Positions 20,210-29,411 of a stretch of DNA of 64,000 nucleotides are shown piece by piece (position 1 is the first letter of the stretch; each line of letters opens with the position of its first letter). The translations under genes were made by a program, and so were the position numbers. This DNA comes from Xenorhabdus beddingii (GTDB taxonomy: Bacteria; Pseudomonadota; Gammaproteobacteria; Enterobacterales; Enterobacteriaceae). Below the pieces are notes generated by a model, which had not been told where the DNA came from, did not search any database, and worked only from the letters and a program-made list of their open reading frames with translations. The stretch covers positions 27,502-91,501 of the forward strand of contig NZ_MUBK01000019.1 of the NCBI RefSeq assembly GCF_002127545.1. The letters run 5' to 3'.

Positions 20210-20614
20210 TTAACTTGGTGCGTTAAGTATACGGTTACCAATAACTAGCTTGCGATTAAACTGCTTAGGATTCCACGAATACTGCACAGATGAAGGGATT
20301 TGCGTGCTATTACCGGAAAGACTTTGCAACGATAGATTATCTACTTCGAAGTCTACGCCTTTCATCTTAAGAATTTCACGTAAGATCGCATCGGTGCCAC
20401 CAGGATTCGTTGGCATTAGGCGACCTGTGAGGCTGTTCTTACGAGCCTTAGTATAAAGTCCATACCCGATTTTCATCAGTTCACCTTGCTTGATCAATTG
20501 ATTAAGCGCACGGCCGATCTGGTCATAACTGGCAATGTCTTCAAAATCTTTGCGTTCAAAGACGTAACGTCTCGAACGTTTCAACTTTTGATTGATTCGA
20601 GCTGCTGCTGTCAT
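20210..20614 (-). CDS. AbiEi-like / DUF6088-type regulator (putative antitoxin)
   Basis: The 134-residue product begins with a helical, basic segment (RINQKLKRSRRYVFERKDF) followed by a winged-helix-like stretch (ASYDQIGRALNQLIKQGELMKIGYGLYTKAR), the pattern of AbiEi or DUF6088 proteins that pair with AbiEii enzymes. ATG 20614 is chosen because it has a very strong ribosome-binding site (AAGGAGG); the frame is open 21 codons further. It is the first gene of the defence operon and is likely to autoregulate; an AT-rich inverted repeat lies at 20629-20644. Confidence 0.75.
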   Translation of the reverse strand: MTAAARINQKLKRSRRYVFERKDFEDIASYDQIGRALNQLIKQGELMKIGYGLYTKARKNSLTGRLMPTNPGGTDAILREILKMKGVDFEVDNLSLQSLSGNSTQIPSSVQYSWNPKQFNRKLVIGNRILNAPS

Positions 20615-20628
20615 AGAACCTCCTTCTT

Positions 20629-20644
20629 TATATAGAAGTATATA
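20629..20644 (-). promoter_or_regulatory. AT-rich inverted repeat ahead of the defence operon
   Basis: TATATA-GAAG-TATATA lies directly before the ribosome-binding site of the AbiEi-like gene. It could be an operator or a -10 element. The 247 bases between 20615 and 20861 are otherwise very AT-rich and show no gene. Confidence 0.3.
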
Positions 20645-20861
20645 CCAGTGGAAATAAAACAGGAATAAATACGACATTATCTAATATATAAATACGGCAT
20701 TAAAATTAAAAAAATATTTTTAATACACTGATTTATAGCCAATATTTTTATTTTCGCAAATATCAGCACAAAAAACAAAACATAATGACCTTCTTTAAAC
20801 ATCAATATTTTCAATTTAAAAATATCGTCCTTTAGACCCTCAGCGTTATTCTGCGTTTTAC

Positions 20862-22103
20862 TTAACCTGAAATCGCATGGGCTTCAACTTTTGGTCTCAA
20901 GAACAGGGCCGGCAATGCCACCAACGCCATCACCCAAAATATGCCATATCCGATATGTTCATACATGAAACCCGCCATCACACTCATGACTGCAATACCG
21001 CCTCCCATTGCCAAAGCAGAGTAAGTCGCTTGCAGGCGAATGATTTCATTTTCCTTTCTTGCACCAATGAAACGCATCGCAGCCAAATGACAAACCGTAA
21101 AAGTGCCACAATGCAGGATTTGAATAATAATCAACACGGGTAATTCGGTCGATATTCCCATCAGCCCCCAACGAACGACACCACAAATCCCGGATAACAA
21201 CAGCAAATTACGCGCGCTCCAGCGGCGGAACAACCGGTTACTGAAGGTAAAGACCACCACTTCCGCCACCACTCCTAATGACCAAAGGTAACCAATGGTG
21301 GATGAGGAATAACCTGCCTGCTCCCAATAGATGGAGCCAAAACTGTAGTATCCCGCATGGGCGGCCTGCAATAAGGTTACGCAGGCTAAAAACTGTCGCA
21401 CTGACTTTTCGGATAAAAGTTCTTTAAAAGAAACCGCATTCGTATTGGCGGCCTTGATTTTACCTACCGGCATAATGGAAGGTTTCAACATCATTCCCAA
21501 TAGCATGAGGGTGATACTGAACACTAAAAAAGCCAGAATGATATGGTGTGTTCCAAATAAATCACGGCCAATCCAGCCGTTTAAACGGTCAAATGATATA
21601 TTCCCGTCAAAATCTAAGCCGCTGATTGAAAAATTGATCCCATCGGCAGACATCAATATGCCGGTCAATGACGAACTAATAATAAATGCAACCGATCCCC
21701 AAACCCTGACTTTGCCATAATCAAAAGTAAACTGTTTTTGCCATGTTCCCGCCAAAGCATCCGATAAAGGCACCAACGGCGAAAAAAATAAATTGAAGCC
21801 TATCATGACTAAAAAAAGCCACGCCCAATGGCTGCCACAGACAAATCCAACGGAGAAAAGCAAAGCCAGCAGGGAAAGAAGCCGTAACGCCTTAATTAAT
21901 TTTGCGGGATCTTTTACCGTAGGAGAGATGATTAAACTGCCGATAAATCGAGAAACCAGCCCGATCCCCAGCAAGATGCCTATCATTGAAGGCTCAATAC
22001 CTTCACCTTTTAACCAAACAGACCAAAAAGGCAAAAATATGCCAAAAGAGAAAAAATAGGTGAAATAACTTAACCCCAACCAAAATGTTGATGGAACAAC
22101 CAT
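20862..22103 (-). CDS. hcaT: HcaT-like MFS transporter (3-phenylpropionate permease family)
   Basis: The 413-residue, twelve-helix major facilitator protein is closely similar to E. coli HcaT: FTYFFSFGIFLPFWSVWLKG, MIGFNLFFSPLVPL, YLWSLGVVAEVVVF, LHCGTFTVCHLAAMRF and the C-terminal FWVMALVALPALFLRPKV. HcaT is a putative 3-phenylpropionate permease; no hca degradation genes are visible here, so the substrate is uncertain. Compared with E. coli there is about 30 extra residues between helices 5 and 6 (SADGINFSISGLDFDG onward). ATG 22103 is chosen (MVVPSTFW matches the family); a TTG at 22130 in frame is the alternative. Confidence 0.9.
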   Translation of the reverse strand: MVVPSTFWLGLSYFTYFFSFGIFLPFWSVWLKGEGIEPSMIGILLGIGLVSRFIGSLIISPTVKDPAKLIKALRLLSLLALLFSVGFVCGSHWAWLFLVMIGFNLFFSPLVPLSDALAGTWQKQFTFDYGKVRVWGSVAFIISSSLTGILMSADGINFSISGLDFDGNISFDRLNGWIGRDLFGTHHIILAFLVFSITLMLLGMMLKPSIMPVGKIKAANTNAVSFKELLSEKSVRQFLACVTLLQAAHAGYYSFGSIYWEQAGYSSSTIGYLWSLGVVAEVVVFTFSNRLFRRWSARNLLLLSGICGVVRWGLMGISTELPVLIIIQILHCGTFTVCHLAAMRFIGARKENEIIRLQATYSALAMGGGIAVMSVMAGFMYEHIGYGIFWVMALVALPALFLRPKVEAHAISG

Positions 22104-22128
22104 CCCAACGCCCCCATTTTTCAAATGC

Positions 22129-22166
22129 AAAAAACCCGCTCAAAACTAACGTCATGAGTCGGGCTT
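22129..22166 (-). terminator. terminator after glyA
   Basis: On the minus strand AAGCCCG-A-CTCA pairs with TGAGCGGGTT around a 13-base loop, ending in six T. It lies 27 bases after the glyA stop and just ahead of hcaT. Confidence 0.7.
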
Positions 22167-22192
22167 ATGAGTAAATTACACTTTATTTTTAA

Positions 22193-23446
22193 TTATGCGT
22201 AAACCGGATATTTCGCACAGATCGCCAATACTTTCTGCTTAACACTTTCAATCGTCGCTTCATCATTGACGTTATCCAGCACATCACAAATCCAGCCAGC
22301 CAGTTCGCGGGTTTCCGCTTCCTTAAAGCCACGGCGGGTAATGGCAGGCGTCCCGATACGAATGCCGGAAGTCACAAATGGACTGCGCGGATCGTTAGGT
22401 ACGCTATTTTTGTTAACCGTAATATTGGCACGACCCAATGCAGCATCAGCCTCTTTACCGGTAATGTCTTTATCCACCAAATCCAGCAGGAACAGGTGAT
22501 TTTCCGTTTCGCCGGACACCACTTTATAACCACGTTGCAGGAACTCTGCCACCATAACTTTGGCATTTTTAGCGACTTGCTGCTGATAAGTCTTGAATTC
22601 AGGCTCCATCGCTTCTTTCAGTGCGACTGCTTTACCTGCAATAACGTGCATCAGCGGGCCGCCCTGAGATCCCGGGAAAACAGAAGAGTTCAGCTTTTTA
22701 TACAGCTCTTCATCACCGCCCTTCGCCAGAATCAAACCACCACGTGGACCAGCCAGGGTTTTGTGCGTTGTGGTTGTCACAACATGGGCATGGGGAACCG
22801 GGTTTGGATAAACGCCGGCAGCAACCAGACCCGCGACGTGTGCCATATCAACGAACAGGTAAGCACCAATTTCATCAGCGATTTCACGCATCTTCGCCCA
22901 ATCAACCACACCGGAATAGGCGGAGAAACCCCCGATGATCATTTTAGGCTGGTGTTTTTGCGCTTGGGCACGGATATCGGCGTAATCGATTTTACCGCTT
23001 TCATCAATGCCATAAGGTACGATGTTATAAAGTTTACCGGAAAAGTTAACTGGGGAACCATGAGTCAGATGACCACCGTGCGCCAGATTCATCCCTAAAA
23101 CCGTATCGCCGGGTTTCAGCAGTGTCATGTACACTGCGGCATTTGCCTGAGAGCCAGAGTGTGGCTGGACATTGGCATAATCAGCACCAAACAGCTCTTT
23201 GGCCCGATCAATCGCAAGTTGTTCAACCACATCAACATACTCACAGCCACCGTAGTAACGTTTACCCGGATAGCCTTCCGCATATTTATTGGTGAGCTGA
23301 GATCCCTGAGCCTGCATCACTCTTGGGCTAGTATAGTTTTCAGAGGCAATCAATTCTATGTGTTCTTCTTGACGACAAACCTCTTGTTCCATCGCTTGCC
23401 ACAGTTCGGGATCGTAATTCGCAATATTCATTTCACGCTTTAACAT
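22193..23446 (-). CDS. glyA: serine hydroxymethyltransferase
   Basis: The 417-residue PLP enzyme interconverts serine and glycine with transfer of a one-carbon unit to tetrahydrofolate. Lys229 in [14 protein letters not shown] is the PLP lysine; length and start ([10 protein letters not shown]) equal the E. coli enzyme. It is divergent from hmp, as in E. coli. A PurR box lies 109-124 bases upstream (23555-23570), linking it to purine and one-carbon control. Confidence 0.98.
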   Translation of the reverse strand: MLKREMNIANYDPELWQAMEQEVCRQEEHIELIASENYTSPRVMQAQGSQLTNKYAEGYPGKRYYGGCEYVDVVEQLAIDRAKELFGADYANVQPHSGSQANAAVYMTLLKPGDTVLGMNLAHGGHLTHGSPVNFSGKLYNIVPYGIDESGKIDYADIRAQAQKHQPKMIIGGFSAYSGVVDWAKMREIADEIGAYLFVDMAHVAGLVAAGVYPNPVPHAHVVTTTTHKTLAGPRGGLILAKGGDEELYKKLNSSVFPGSQGGPLMHVIAGKAVALKEAMEPEFKTYQQQVAKNAKVMVAEFLQRGYKVVSGETENHLFLLDLVDKDITGKEADAALGRANITVNKNSVPNDPRSPFVTSGIRIGTPAITRRGFKEAETRELAGWICDVLDNVNDEATIESVKQKVLAICAKYPVYA

Positions 23447-23554
23447 TGGGTTCTCCTGACTCAGCCAACATCTCTAAAAAATACCCCTGAGGGCCAGAAT
23501 GCGACACAGTGTAAACTCTTTTTATCGAATGAGATAGTCTTGACAAGATAATTT

Positions 23555-23570
23555 ACGCAAACGTTTGCAT
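23555..23570 (-). promoter_or_regulatory. PurR operator upstream of glyA
   Basis: ACGCAAACGTTTGCAT matches the PurR consensus ACGCAAACGTTTNCNT across all 16 positions. It sits in the glyA-hmp intergenic region, as the known PurR site of E. coli glyA does. The rest of the 349-base interval (23447-23795) holds the NsrR site below and no gene. Confidence 0.88.
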
Positions 23571-23740
23571 CACATCACCATCACGCATTGAGGACTGAAC
23601 AACGGGCAATAGCGCCAACCATTTCTGATTTATCAATGATATTTGTGATCTCTGTCAGAGTTTTCATTGGCGCAAATTCTGAATTTTTGATTTAAATCAA
23701 GACATTTCTCTTTTCTCCATTTGAAGTCTTCCCAAACATT

Positions 23741-23767
23741 ATAAGTTGCATTTAAAATACAACTTAT
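23741..23767 (+). promoter_or_regulatory. NsrR-type operator upstream of hmp
   Basis: A nearly perfect palindrome, AAGTTGCATTT-A-AAATACAACTT (23743-23765, one base spacing the arms), resembles the NsrR consensus AAGATGCATTT with its mirror. It lies about 30 bases before the hmp start. NsrR, a nitric-oxide-sensing repressor, controls hmp in enterics. Confidence 0.85.
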
Positions 23768-23795
23768 AAACTTGAGAAAAATTCAGGAGCATCCC

Positions 23796-24986
23796 ATGCT
23801 AGATAGTCAGGTTATCGCGACCATAAAATCCACCATTCCGTTAATCGTTTCTACGGGTCCCAAGCTAACTGCGCATTTTTACGAACGTATGTTCAAACAT
23901 CACCCTGAATTAAAAGATATTTTTAATATGAGCCATCAGATCAACGGAGATCAGCGTGAAGCGCTCTTCAATGCCCTTTGTGCCTATGCTTCCAATATCG
24001 ATAATCTGTCTGCTTTACTGCCTGCGGTAGAAAAAATCGCTCATAAACATACAAGCCTGAATATTAAACCTGAACATTATCAAATTGTGGGTACGCATTT
24101 ATTGGCGACCCTTGATGAAATGTTTCATCCCGGTGATGAAGTTCTCAGTGCTTGGGGAAAAGCCTACAACGTACTGGCGGATGTTTTTATCAACCGGGAA
24201 GAGGAAATTTACCAACGCGGTGAATCTCAGGAAGGAGGTTGGCGTGGGCTGCGTCAATTCCGTGTTAGCCGCAAACAGCCACAAAGTGATGTGATTACTA
24301 GCTTCGAATTTGTCCCGGTTGATGGTGGCGAAGTCATGGATTACAAGCCGGGGCAATATTTAGGGGTCTATATCGAAGATCCCACGTTCGAGAATCGTGA
24401 GATCCGCCAATATTCTCTGACCGCAGCCCCCAACGGACGCCATTACCAGATTGCCGTTAAGCGTGAGTCTCAGGGCAAGGTTTCCAATTTCATGCACGAT
24501 AAAGTACAGGAAGGTGATCTCGTCATGTTGGCAGCGCCACGCGGTGATTTTTTCCTTGATGTGCAACATGATACACCGGTTACGCTGATTTCAGCCGGTG
24601 TCGGTTTAACCCCCATGATGAGTATGCTGCAACATCTGCATAATCAGCATCATGCAGGGGCGGTAAATTGGCTTCATGCCGCCGAACATGGTGGCTACCA
24701 TGCTTTCTCAAATCCGGTCGATGAAATTGCCCAATCCATGCCTAATTTATATTCGCAGGTTTGGTATCGTGAACCCCGGGATAGGGATCAGAAAGGCATA
24801 CATTACCAACATACCGGACTGATGGATCTCTCTCTCGTAAAAGAATCGATAACGGCGGAAGGAATGCAATTTTATTTCTGTGGGCCAGTGGCTTTCATGC
24901 AATATATCGCCAAACAACTTCTGGCAATGGGTATTGATGAACAGCATATCCATTATGAATGTTTTGGCCCGCATAAAGTGATTTAA
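23796..24986 (+). CDS. hmp: flavohemoprotein, nitric oxide dioxygenase
   Basis: The 396-residue product oxidises nitric oxide to nitrate with oxygen and NAD(P)H. The N-terminal globin has proximal His85 ([12 protein letters not shown]); the FAD domain has [11 protein letters not shown] (about 205-214) and the NAD domain has [13 protein letters not shown] and the C-terminal [12 protein letters not shown] 23796 ([10 protein letters not shown]) is chosen: it has an AGGAG site and gives the E. coli length; an upstream TTG at 23772 is in frame. The NsrR palindrome upstream predicts induction by nitric oxide. Confidence 0.97.
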   Translation: MLDSQVIATIKSTIPLIVSTGPKLTAHFYERMFKHHPELKDIFNMSHQINGDQREALFNALCAYASNIDNLSALLPAVEKIAHKHTSLNIKPEHYQIVGTHLLATLDEMFHPGDEVLSAWGKAYNVLADVFINREEEIYQRGESQEGGWRGLRQFRVSRKQPQSDVITSFEFVPVDGGEVMDYKPGQYLGVYIEDPTFENREIRQYSLTAAPNGRHYQIAVKRESQGKVSNFMHDKVQEGDLVMLAAPRGDFFLDVQHDTPVTLISAGVGLTPMMSMLQHLHNQHHAGAVNWLHAAEHGGYHAFSNPVDEIAQSMPNLYSQVWYREPRDRDQKGIHYQHTGLMDLSLVKESITAEGMQFYFCGPVAFMQYIAKQLLAMGIDEQHIHYECFGPHKVI

Positions 24987-25026
24987 CGACTTTGCATCAT
25001 AGTGAGACACTGAAATTCCTGATGAT

Positions 25027-25058
25027 CCTTTACTCCCCCGCCAGGCGGGGAGTAAAGG
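25027..25058. repeat. long palindrome between hmp and glnB
   Basis: CCTTTACTCCCC and GGGGAGTAAAGG are perfect 12-base arms, extended inward by CGCC/GGCG with one bulged C and a one-base loop. It separates convergent hmp and glnB. No T run follows on either side, so it is not a textbook intrinsic terminator, but it would form a very stable RNA hairpin on both transcripts. Confidence 0.75.
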
Positions 25059-25072
25059 CGTGTCTTGTACGA

Positions 25073-25423
<351 letters not shown>

Positions 25424-25426
25424 TCA

Positions 25427-27049
25427 TTACCAGTTCTTACGCCCGAAACCAGAAGTAATCGGGTAACGCCTGTCTTTACCAAAATCACGCTGTGAAATGC
25501 GTGGGCCGATAGGTGCCTGACGGCGTTTATATTCATTGATGTCCACCAGCCGGATCACCTTGCGGACAATGGCTTCGTCAAAACCTTCAGCCACCAAGTC
25601 GGCCACAGATTTATCTTTTTCAACATATCCCTCAAGAATAGCATCCAGCATGTCATACGGCGGCAAACTATCCTGATCCAATTGGTCAGGCGCCAACTCC
25701 GCAGAAGGCGGACGATCTATGACACGCTGAGGAATGGCCGGAGAGACGGTATTACGGTATTGAGACAAAGCAAATACCATCGTTTTAGGGACATCTTTCA
25801 ACGCGTTGAAACCCCCGGCCATATCACCATACAGGGTTGAATAGCCGACGGCTGATTCACTCTTGTTGCTGGTCGTCAACACCAGACGGCGGCGCTTGTT
25901 TGACATCGCCATCAAAATGACTGCGCGGCAACGGGCCTGCAAATTCTCTTCTGTTGTATCTTTTTCCGTCCCGGCGAACATCGGTTCAAGCTGCGCCATA
26001 AAAGCATCAAACATCGGTTCGATGGATACCACGTCAAATTCAACACCCAATAATTCCGCCTGTTCTCTGGCATCATGGATGCTCATTTCTGAGGTATAGC
26101 GGAAGGGCATCATGACTGCCTGCACATGATCTTTCCCTAAAGCATCCACGGCAATCGCCAAGGTCAGACCGGAATCAATCCCGCCAGATAACCCCAGCAA
26201 AGCACCTTTGAAACCATTTTTCCGCACATAGTCACGTACAGAAAGAACCAGTGCCTTATAGATTTGTGCCAAGGTTGGCAATTGAGGAATGGGGTTTGCC
26301 ATCGGTTCAATTTCCATGCCGTTGAAACGACACTGTTCAACCTGTTCCTCAAAAGCGGCCATACGATGGGTCATTTCACCATTGGCATCAAAGACTTTTG
26401 AACAACCATCAAAGATGAGCTGATCTTGCCCACCAACCTGATTAAGGTAGATGATGGGCAATTGGATACGCTGACAATGGGTTTTAATTAATGTACTGCG
26501 AATATTCGGTTTTTCACGGTTGTAAGGAGACGCGTTAATCGACAGGATGATCTCGGCACCCGCCTGTTTCAGGGCATCAATAGGTGCATCAAACCACAAG
26601 TCTTCACAGATCAATAAACCAAGGTTATACCCCTTGAATGGAATCACACAGCTTTGATCACCCGCATTAAAATAACGCTCTTCATCAAAGACGCCATAGT
26701 TGGGCAATAGCTGTTTAAAATAGCGGGCAACAATTTCGCCTTTCCAGAATAGGGAAAGCGCGTTGTAGAGCTTCCCATCCTGTTGCCACGGATGCCCTAC
26801 CAAAATGCCAACGTGGGCGCTTGCCGCCTGCAAACGTACCAATTGTTCACGGCAGCGTTGATGTAAATCAGGGCGAAACAGTAAATCTTCAGGAAAATAG
26901 CCAGACAGTGCCAGCTCAGAAAACATAACCAGATCAGCGCCTTTTGCCTGCTGTTCCTGTACAGTCTGCAACATGCGCTCGCTGTTGCCTTCGATATCTC
27001 CCACCAGCCAGTTTAACTGGGCAAGACCAATATTAAGAGTACGACTCAT
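25427..27049 (-). CDS. nadE: glutamine-dependent NAD+ synthetase
   Basis: The 540-residue enzyme amidates deamido-NAD to NAD using glutamine. An N-terminal nitrilase-like glutaminase has the triad Glu45, Lys112 and Cys148 (LLICEDLWF); the C-terminal synthetase has the ATP loop SGGIDS at 288-293. This differs from E. coli K-12 NadE, a 275-residue ammonia-using enzyme. ATG 27049 (MSRTLNIGLAQLNW) fits the family; the frame is open ten codons further. It lies between glrR and glnB, its usual place in enterics that have it. Confidence 0.95.
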   Translation of the reverse strand: MSRTLNIGLAQLNWLVGDIEGNSERMLQTVQEQQAKGADLVMFSELALSGYFPEDLLFRPDLHQRCREQLVRLQAASAHVGILVGHPWQQDGKLYNALSLFWKGEIVARYFKQLLPNYGVFDEERYFNAGDQSCVIPFKGYNLGLLICEDLWFDAPIDALKQAGAEIILSINASPYNREKPNIRSTLIKTHCQRIQLPIIYLNQVGGQDQLIFDGCSKVFDANGEMTHRMAAFEEQVEQCRFNGMEIEPMANPIPQLPTLAQIYKALVLSVRDYVRKNGFKGALLGLSGGIDSGLTLAIAVDALGKDHVQAVMMPFRYTSEMSIHDAREQAELLGVEFDVVSIEPMFDAFMAQLEPMFAGTEKDTTEENLQARCRAVILMAMSNKRRRLVLTTSNKSESAVGYSTLYGDMAGGFNALKDVPKTMVFALSQYRNTVSPAIPQRVIDRPPSAELAPDQLDQDSLPPYDMLDAILEGYVEKDKSVADLVAEGFDEAIVRKVIRLVDINEYKRRQAPIGPRISQRDFGKDRRYPITSGFGRKNW

Positions 27050-27181
27050 AGAATGCGGCTCTCCTAGGCCATGATTCATCTCTTTGCCTTACTAATGACC
27101 TTACTTAGACTCAGCATTAAAAAAGGCAGTTAATCTATATAATTTCTATTCAATTTAAAAGGTTCTGGAATAGCAGGAAAG

Positions 27182-28519
27182 TTATTCCTTGAAATCGTTG
27201 GCATCCAGCTCATGGCGCGCCAGCAACTTATAAAATTCAGTCCGGTTACGTCCGGCCATGCGAGCAGCATGAGTCACATTACCTTTGGTCATCTGCAGTA
27301 ATTTACGCAGGTAATTCAGTTCAAACTGCCCGCGAGCTTCCACAAATGTCGGCAATGCCGTATTTTCTCCCTCCAATGCTTGTGTCACCAAGGCATCACT
27401 AATGACCGGCGCCATGGTCAAGGCCACGCATTGCTCTATGACGTTAACCAATTGACGAACATTACCCGGCCAGCTTGCCGCCATCAGGCATTTCATGGCA
27501 TTGGTGGAAAAACTACGCACAAAGGGCTTATGGCGCTTGGCCGACTCCCGCAACAGATGATTAGCCAACAGGGGAATATCTTCCGCACGTTCATTCAATG
27601 CAGGGATCTTCAGGTTAACAACGTTCAAGCGATAGTAGAGGTCTTCACGAAACTCATTACGCTGCATGGCTTTTGGTAAGTCACGGTGGGTGGCAGAAAT
27701 AATTCTGACATCAATGTCTATGTCGCGATTACTCCCCAATGGACGAATCTTCCGTTCCTGCAATACCCTCAATAGCTTAACTTGCAGCGCCATCGGCATA
27801 TCGCCGATCTCATCAAGGAACAAGGTTCCACCCTGAGCCGTCAAAAATAACCCTTCCCGGCTACTGACCGCGCCGGTAAATGCGCCTTTGGCATGACCAA
27901 ACAGTTCAGATTCCAGTAGTTGCTCAGGCAAGGCACCACAGTTAATGGCAATAAACGGCTTTTTCGCCCTGGGGCTTACCCGATGAATGGCCTGGGCCAG
28001 CACCTCTTTACCCGTTCCACTTTGCCCATTAATCAGAACACTCACATCGGATTGGGCCACCATCTTTGCCTGTTCCAACAGACGCAGCATCAAAGGGCTG
28101 CGAGTGACGATCTTCTCGCTCCATTGTCCGTCTATGGCGGGTGTCGACAGTTCCAGTGCATCATCAATCGCTTTATAGAGTGCATCACGATCAACAGGCT
28201 TGGTCAGGAAGCTAAAGACGCCTTGCTGGGTTGCTGCCACGGCATCAGGAATAGAACCGTGGGCAGTCAGAATAATGACAGGCATACCGGGATGCTGTTT
28301 CTGGATTTCGGCAAACAAGGCCATGCCATCCATTTCATCCATGCGTAAGTCACTGATAACTAAATCCACTTTTTCTTTTACCAGTATGCGCAATGCTTCA
28401 TGTCCACTCTCTGCGGTCGTGACACGAAACCCTTCGCTGGTCAGACGCATTCCCAATAGTTTTAACAAACCGGGATCATCATCCACTAAAAGAAGATGGG
28501 CGGGATGGCGCACTGTCAT
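27182..28519 (-). CDS. glrR: sigma-54-dependent response regulator GlrR (QseF)
   Basis: The 445-residue regulator has a receiver domain with phosphoacceptor Asp57 (VISDLRM), an AAA+ domain with Walker A GQSGTGKE (165-172), the sigma-54 contact loop GAFTGA (212-217) and Walker B LFLDEIGD, and a C-terminal helix-turn-helix (RNRTEFYKLLARHEL). It activates glmY from sigma-54 promoters; three matching TGTC-N10-GACA sites lie upstream of glmY in this window. It follows qseG by two bases. Confidence 0.97.
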   Translation of the reverse strand: MTVRHPAHLLLVDDDPGLLKLLGMRLTSEGFRVTTAESGHEALRILVKEKVDLVISDLRMDEMDGMALFAEIQKQHPGMPVIILTAHGSIPDAVAATQQGVFSFLTKPVDRDALYKAIDDALELSTPAIDGQWSEKIVTRSPLMLRLLEQAKMVAQSDVSVLINGQSGTGKEVLAQAIHRVSPRAKKPFIAINCGALPEQLLESELFGHAKGAFTGAVSSREGLFLTAQGGTLFLDEIGDMPMALQVKLLRVLQERKIRPLGSNRDIDIDVRIISATHRDLPKAMQRNEFREDLYYRLNVVNLKIPALNERAEDIPLLANHLLRESAKRHKPFVRSFSTNAMKCLMAASWPGNVRQLVNVIEQCVALTMAPVISDALVTQALEGENTALPTFVEARGQFELNYLRKLLQMTKGNVTHAARMAGRNRTEFYKLLARHELDANDFKE

Positions 28520-28521
28520 GG

Positions 28522-29313
28522 TTATTCAGCTCCTTTTGCTGCTGGGGGATTAGCTTCCGTTTTAGTTTTCGGGTCTTTCATTTCCGCACGGGTTGCCGAT
28601 TCATCTTTCAGTTTGGATTGACGGGATGAATCCTCCGTGCCATTCACGTGTTCTGTTCCACCTGGCGAGGCAATACTACTTTGATCTTGTTTGCGGGAGG
28701 AGAGCTGGCGTTCAATATCGGTCAGATTTTCTAGTTTGCGGGTCATTGAATTGAGTTCATATTCCAAACGCATCCGTGTTTCGCTCAAACGGTCAATTCT
28801 ATTATCGCTGTCAAGCTGGAACCGCTGGAATTTCACCCTTTCTTCGGCGAGACTGATTTTCAAATATTGCTGTTCACGCCACAATTGGAACAGTGGCCGC
28901 AAAGCCACCGGAAACTGTGTACTATATTGATTAAGATTTTCTACAATTTTCCGGCGTTCTGCCAATGAAGAAGTCGCTCTGTTTATCAAAATACTCTGTT
29001 TGAACATTTGATGCCAATCAGTCGGATTGAAATGGTTCGCCATATTGCGGGCTTCAACTGAGGAAAATCGATCCGCACAATCAATCACTCTCAGCCAGTA
29101 AAGCCCGTTTTCTATTGCCGCAGGTTTCGTCATATCCCAGATTAAATCACAGTCCTTAAAACGATAATCTGTGACATGGTGCTCTGGCAGGATAGACTGA
29201 GCCATTGCTGACAAATTGTCTGTTCCGCTGGTTTTAGCACACCCGGTCAGTAGATAGGGAATAAACAATAACAACATGGCACGGAAACGCAGGGGCGACA
29301 CCCGTTCCAGCAT
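28522..29313 (-). CDS. qseG: outer-membrane lipoprotein QseG
   Basis: The product lies between glrK and glrR, the place of qseG, and shares with E. coli QseG the phrases LYWLRVIDCADR, RRKIVENLNQYSTQFP, LRPLFQLWREQQ and LTRKLENLTDIERQLSSRK-like MTRKLENLTDIERQL. A lipobox LLTGC follows a hydrophobic stretch. In E. coli QseG interacts with and activates GlrK. ATG 29313 is chosen since it gives a normal 25-residue signal; the frame is open to an ATG at 29406 (294 residues), only five bases after glrK, so the start is uncertain. The last 70 residues are charged and low in complexity. Confidence 0.85.
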   Translation of the reverse strand: MLERVSPLRFRAMLLLFIPYLLTGCAKTSGTDNLSAMAQSILPEHHVTDYRFKDCDLIWDMTKPAAIENGLYWLRVIDCADRFSSVEARNMANHFNPTDWHQMFKQSILINRATSSLAERRKIVENLNQYSTQFPVALRPLFQLWREQQYLKISLAEERVKFQRFQLDSDNRIDRLSETRMRLEYELNSMTRKLENLTDIERQLSSRKQDQSSIASPGGTEHVNGTEDSSRQSKLKDESATRAEMKDPKTKTEANPPAAKGAE

Positions 29314-29411
29314 GGGCTGCCTAACAGCCGTTTTTTTCATTGGCTGAGTCACAATATCTTGCTGTCCCGTCTTCGTCATAAAGCGGTAAGTAAACCTGTT
29401 ATACATATTAT

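Noticed and set aside
23680..23732. MetR-like motifs TGAATTTTTGA and TGAAGTCTTCC in the glyA-hmp region
   Set aside because: MetR sites are TGAA-N5-TTCA; the spacing and second halves do not fit, so no site is claimed although MetR acts here in E. coli.
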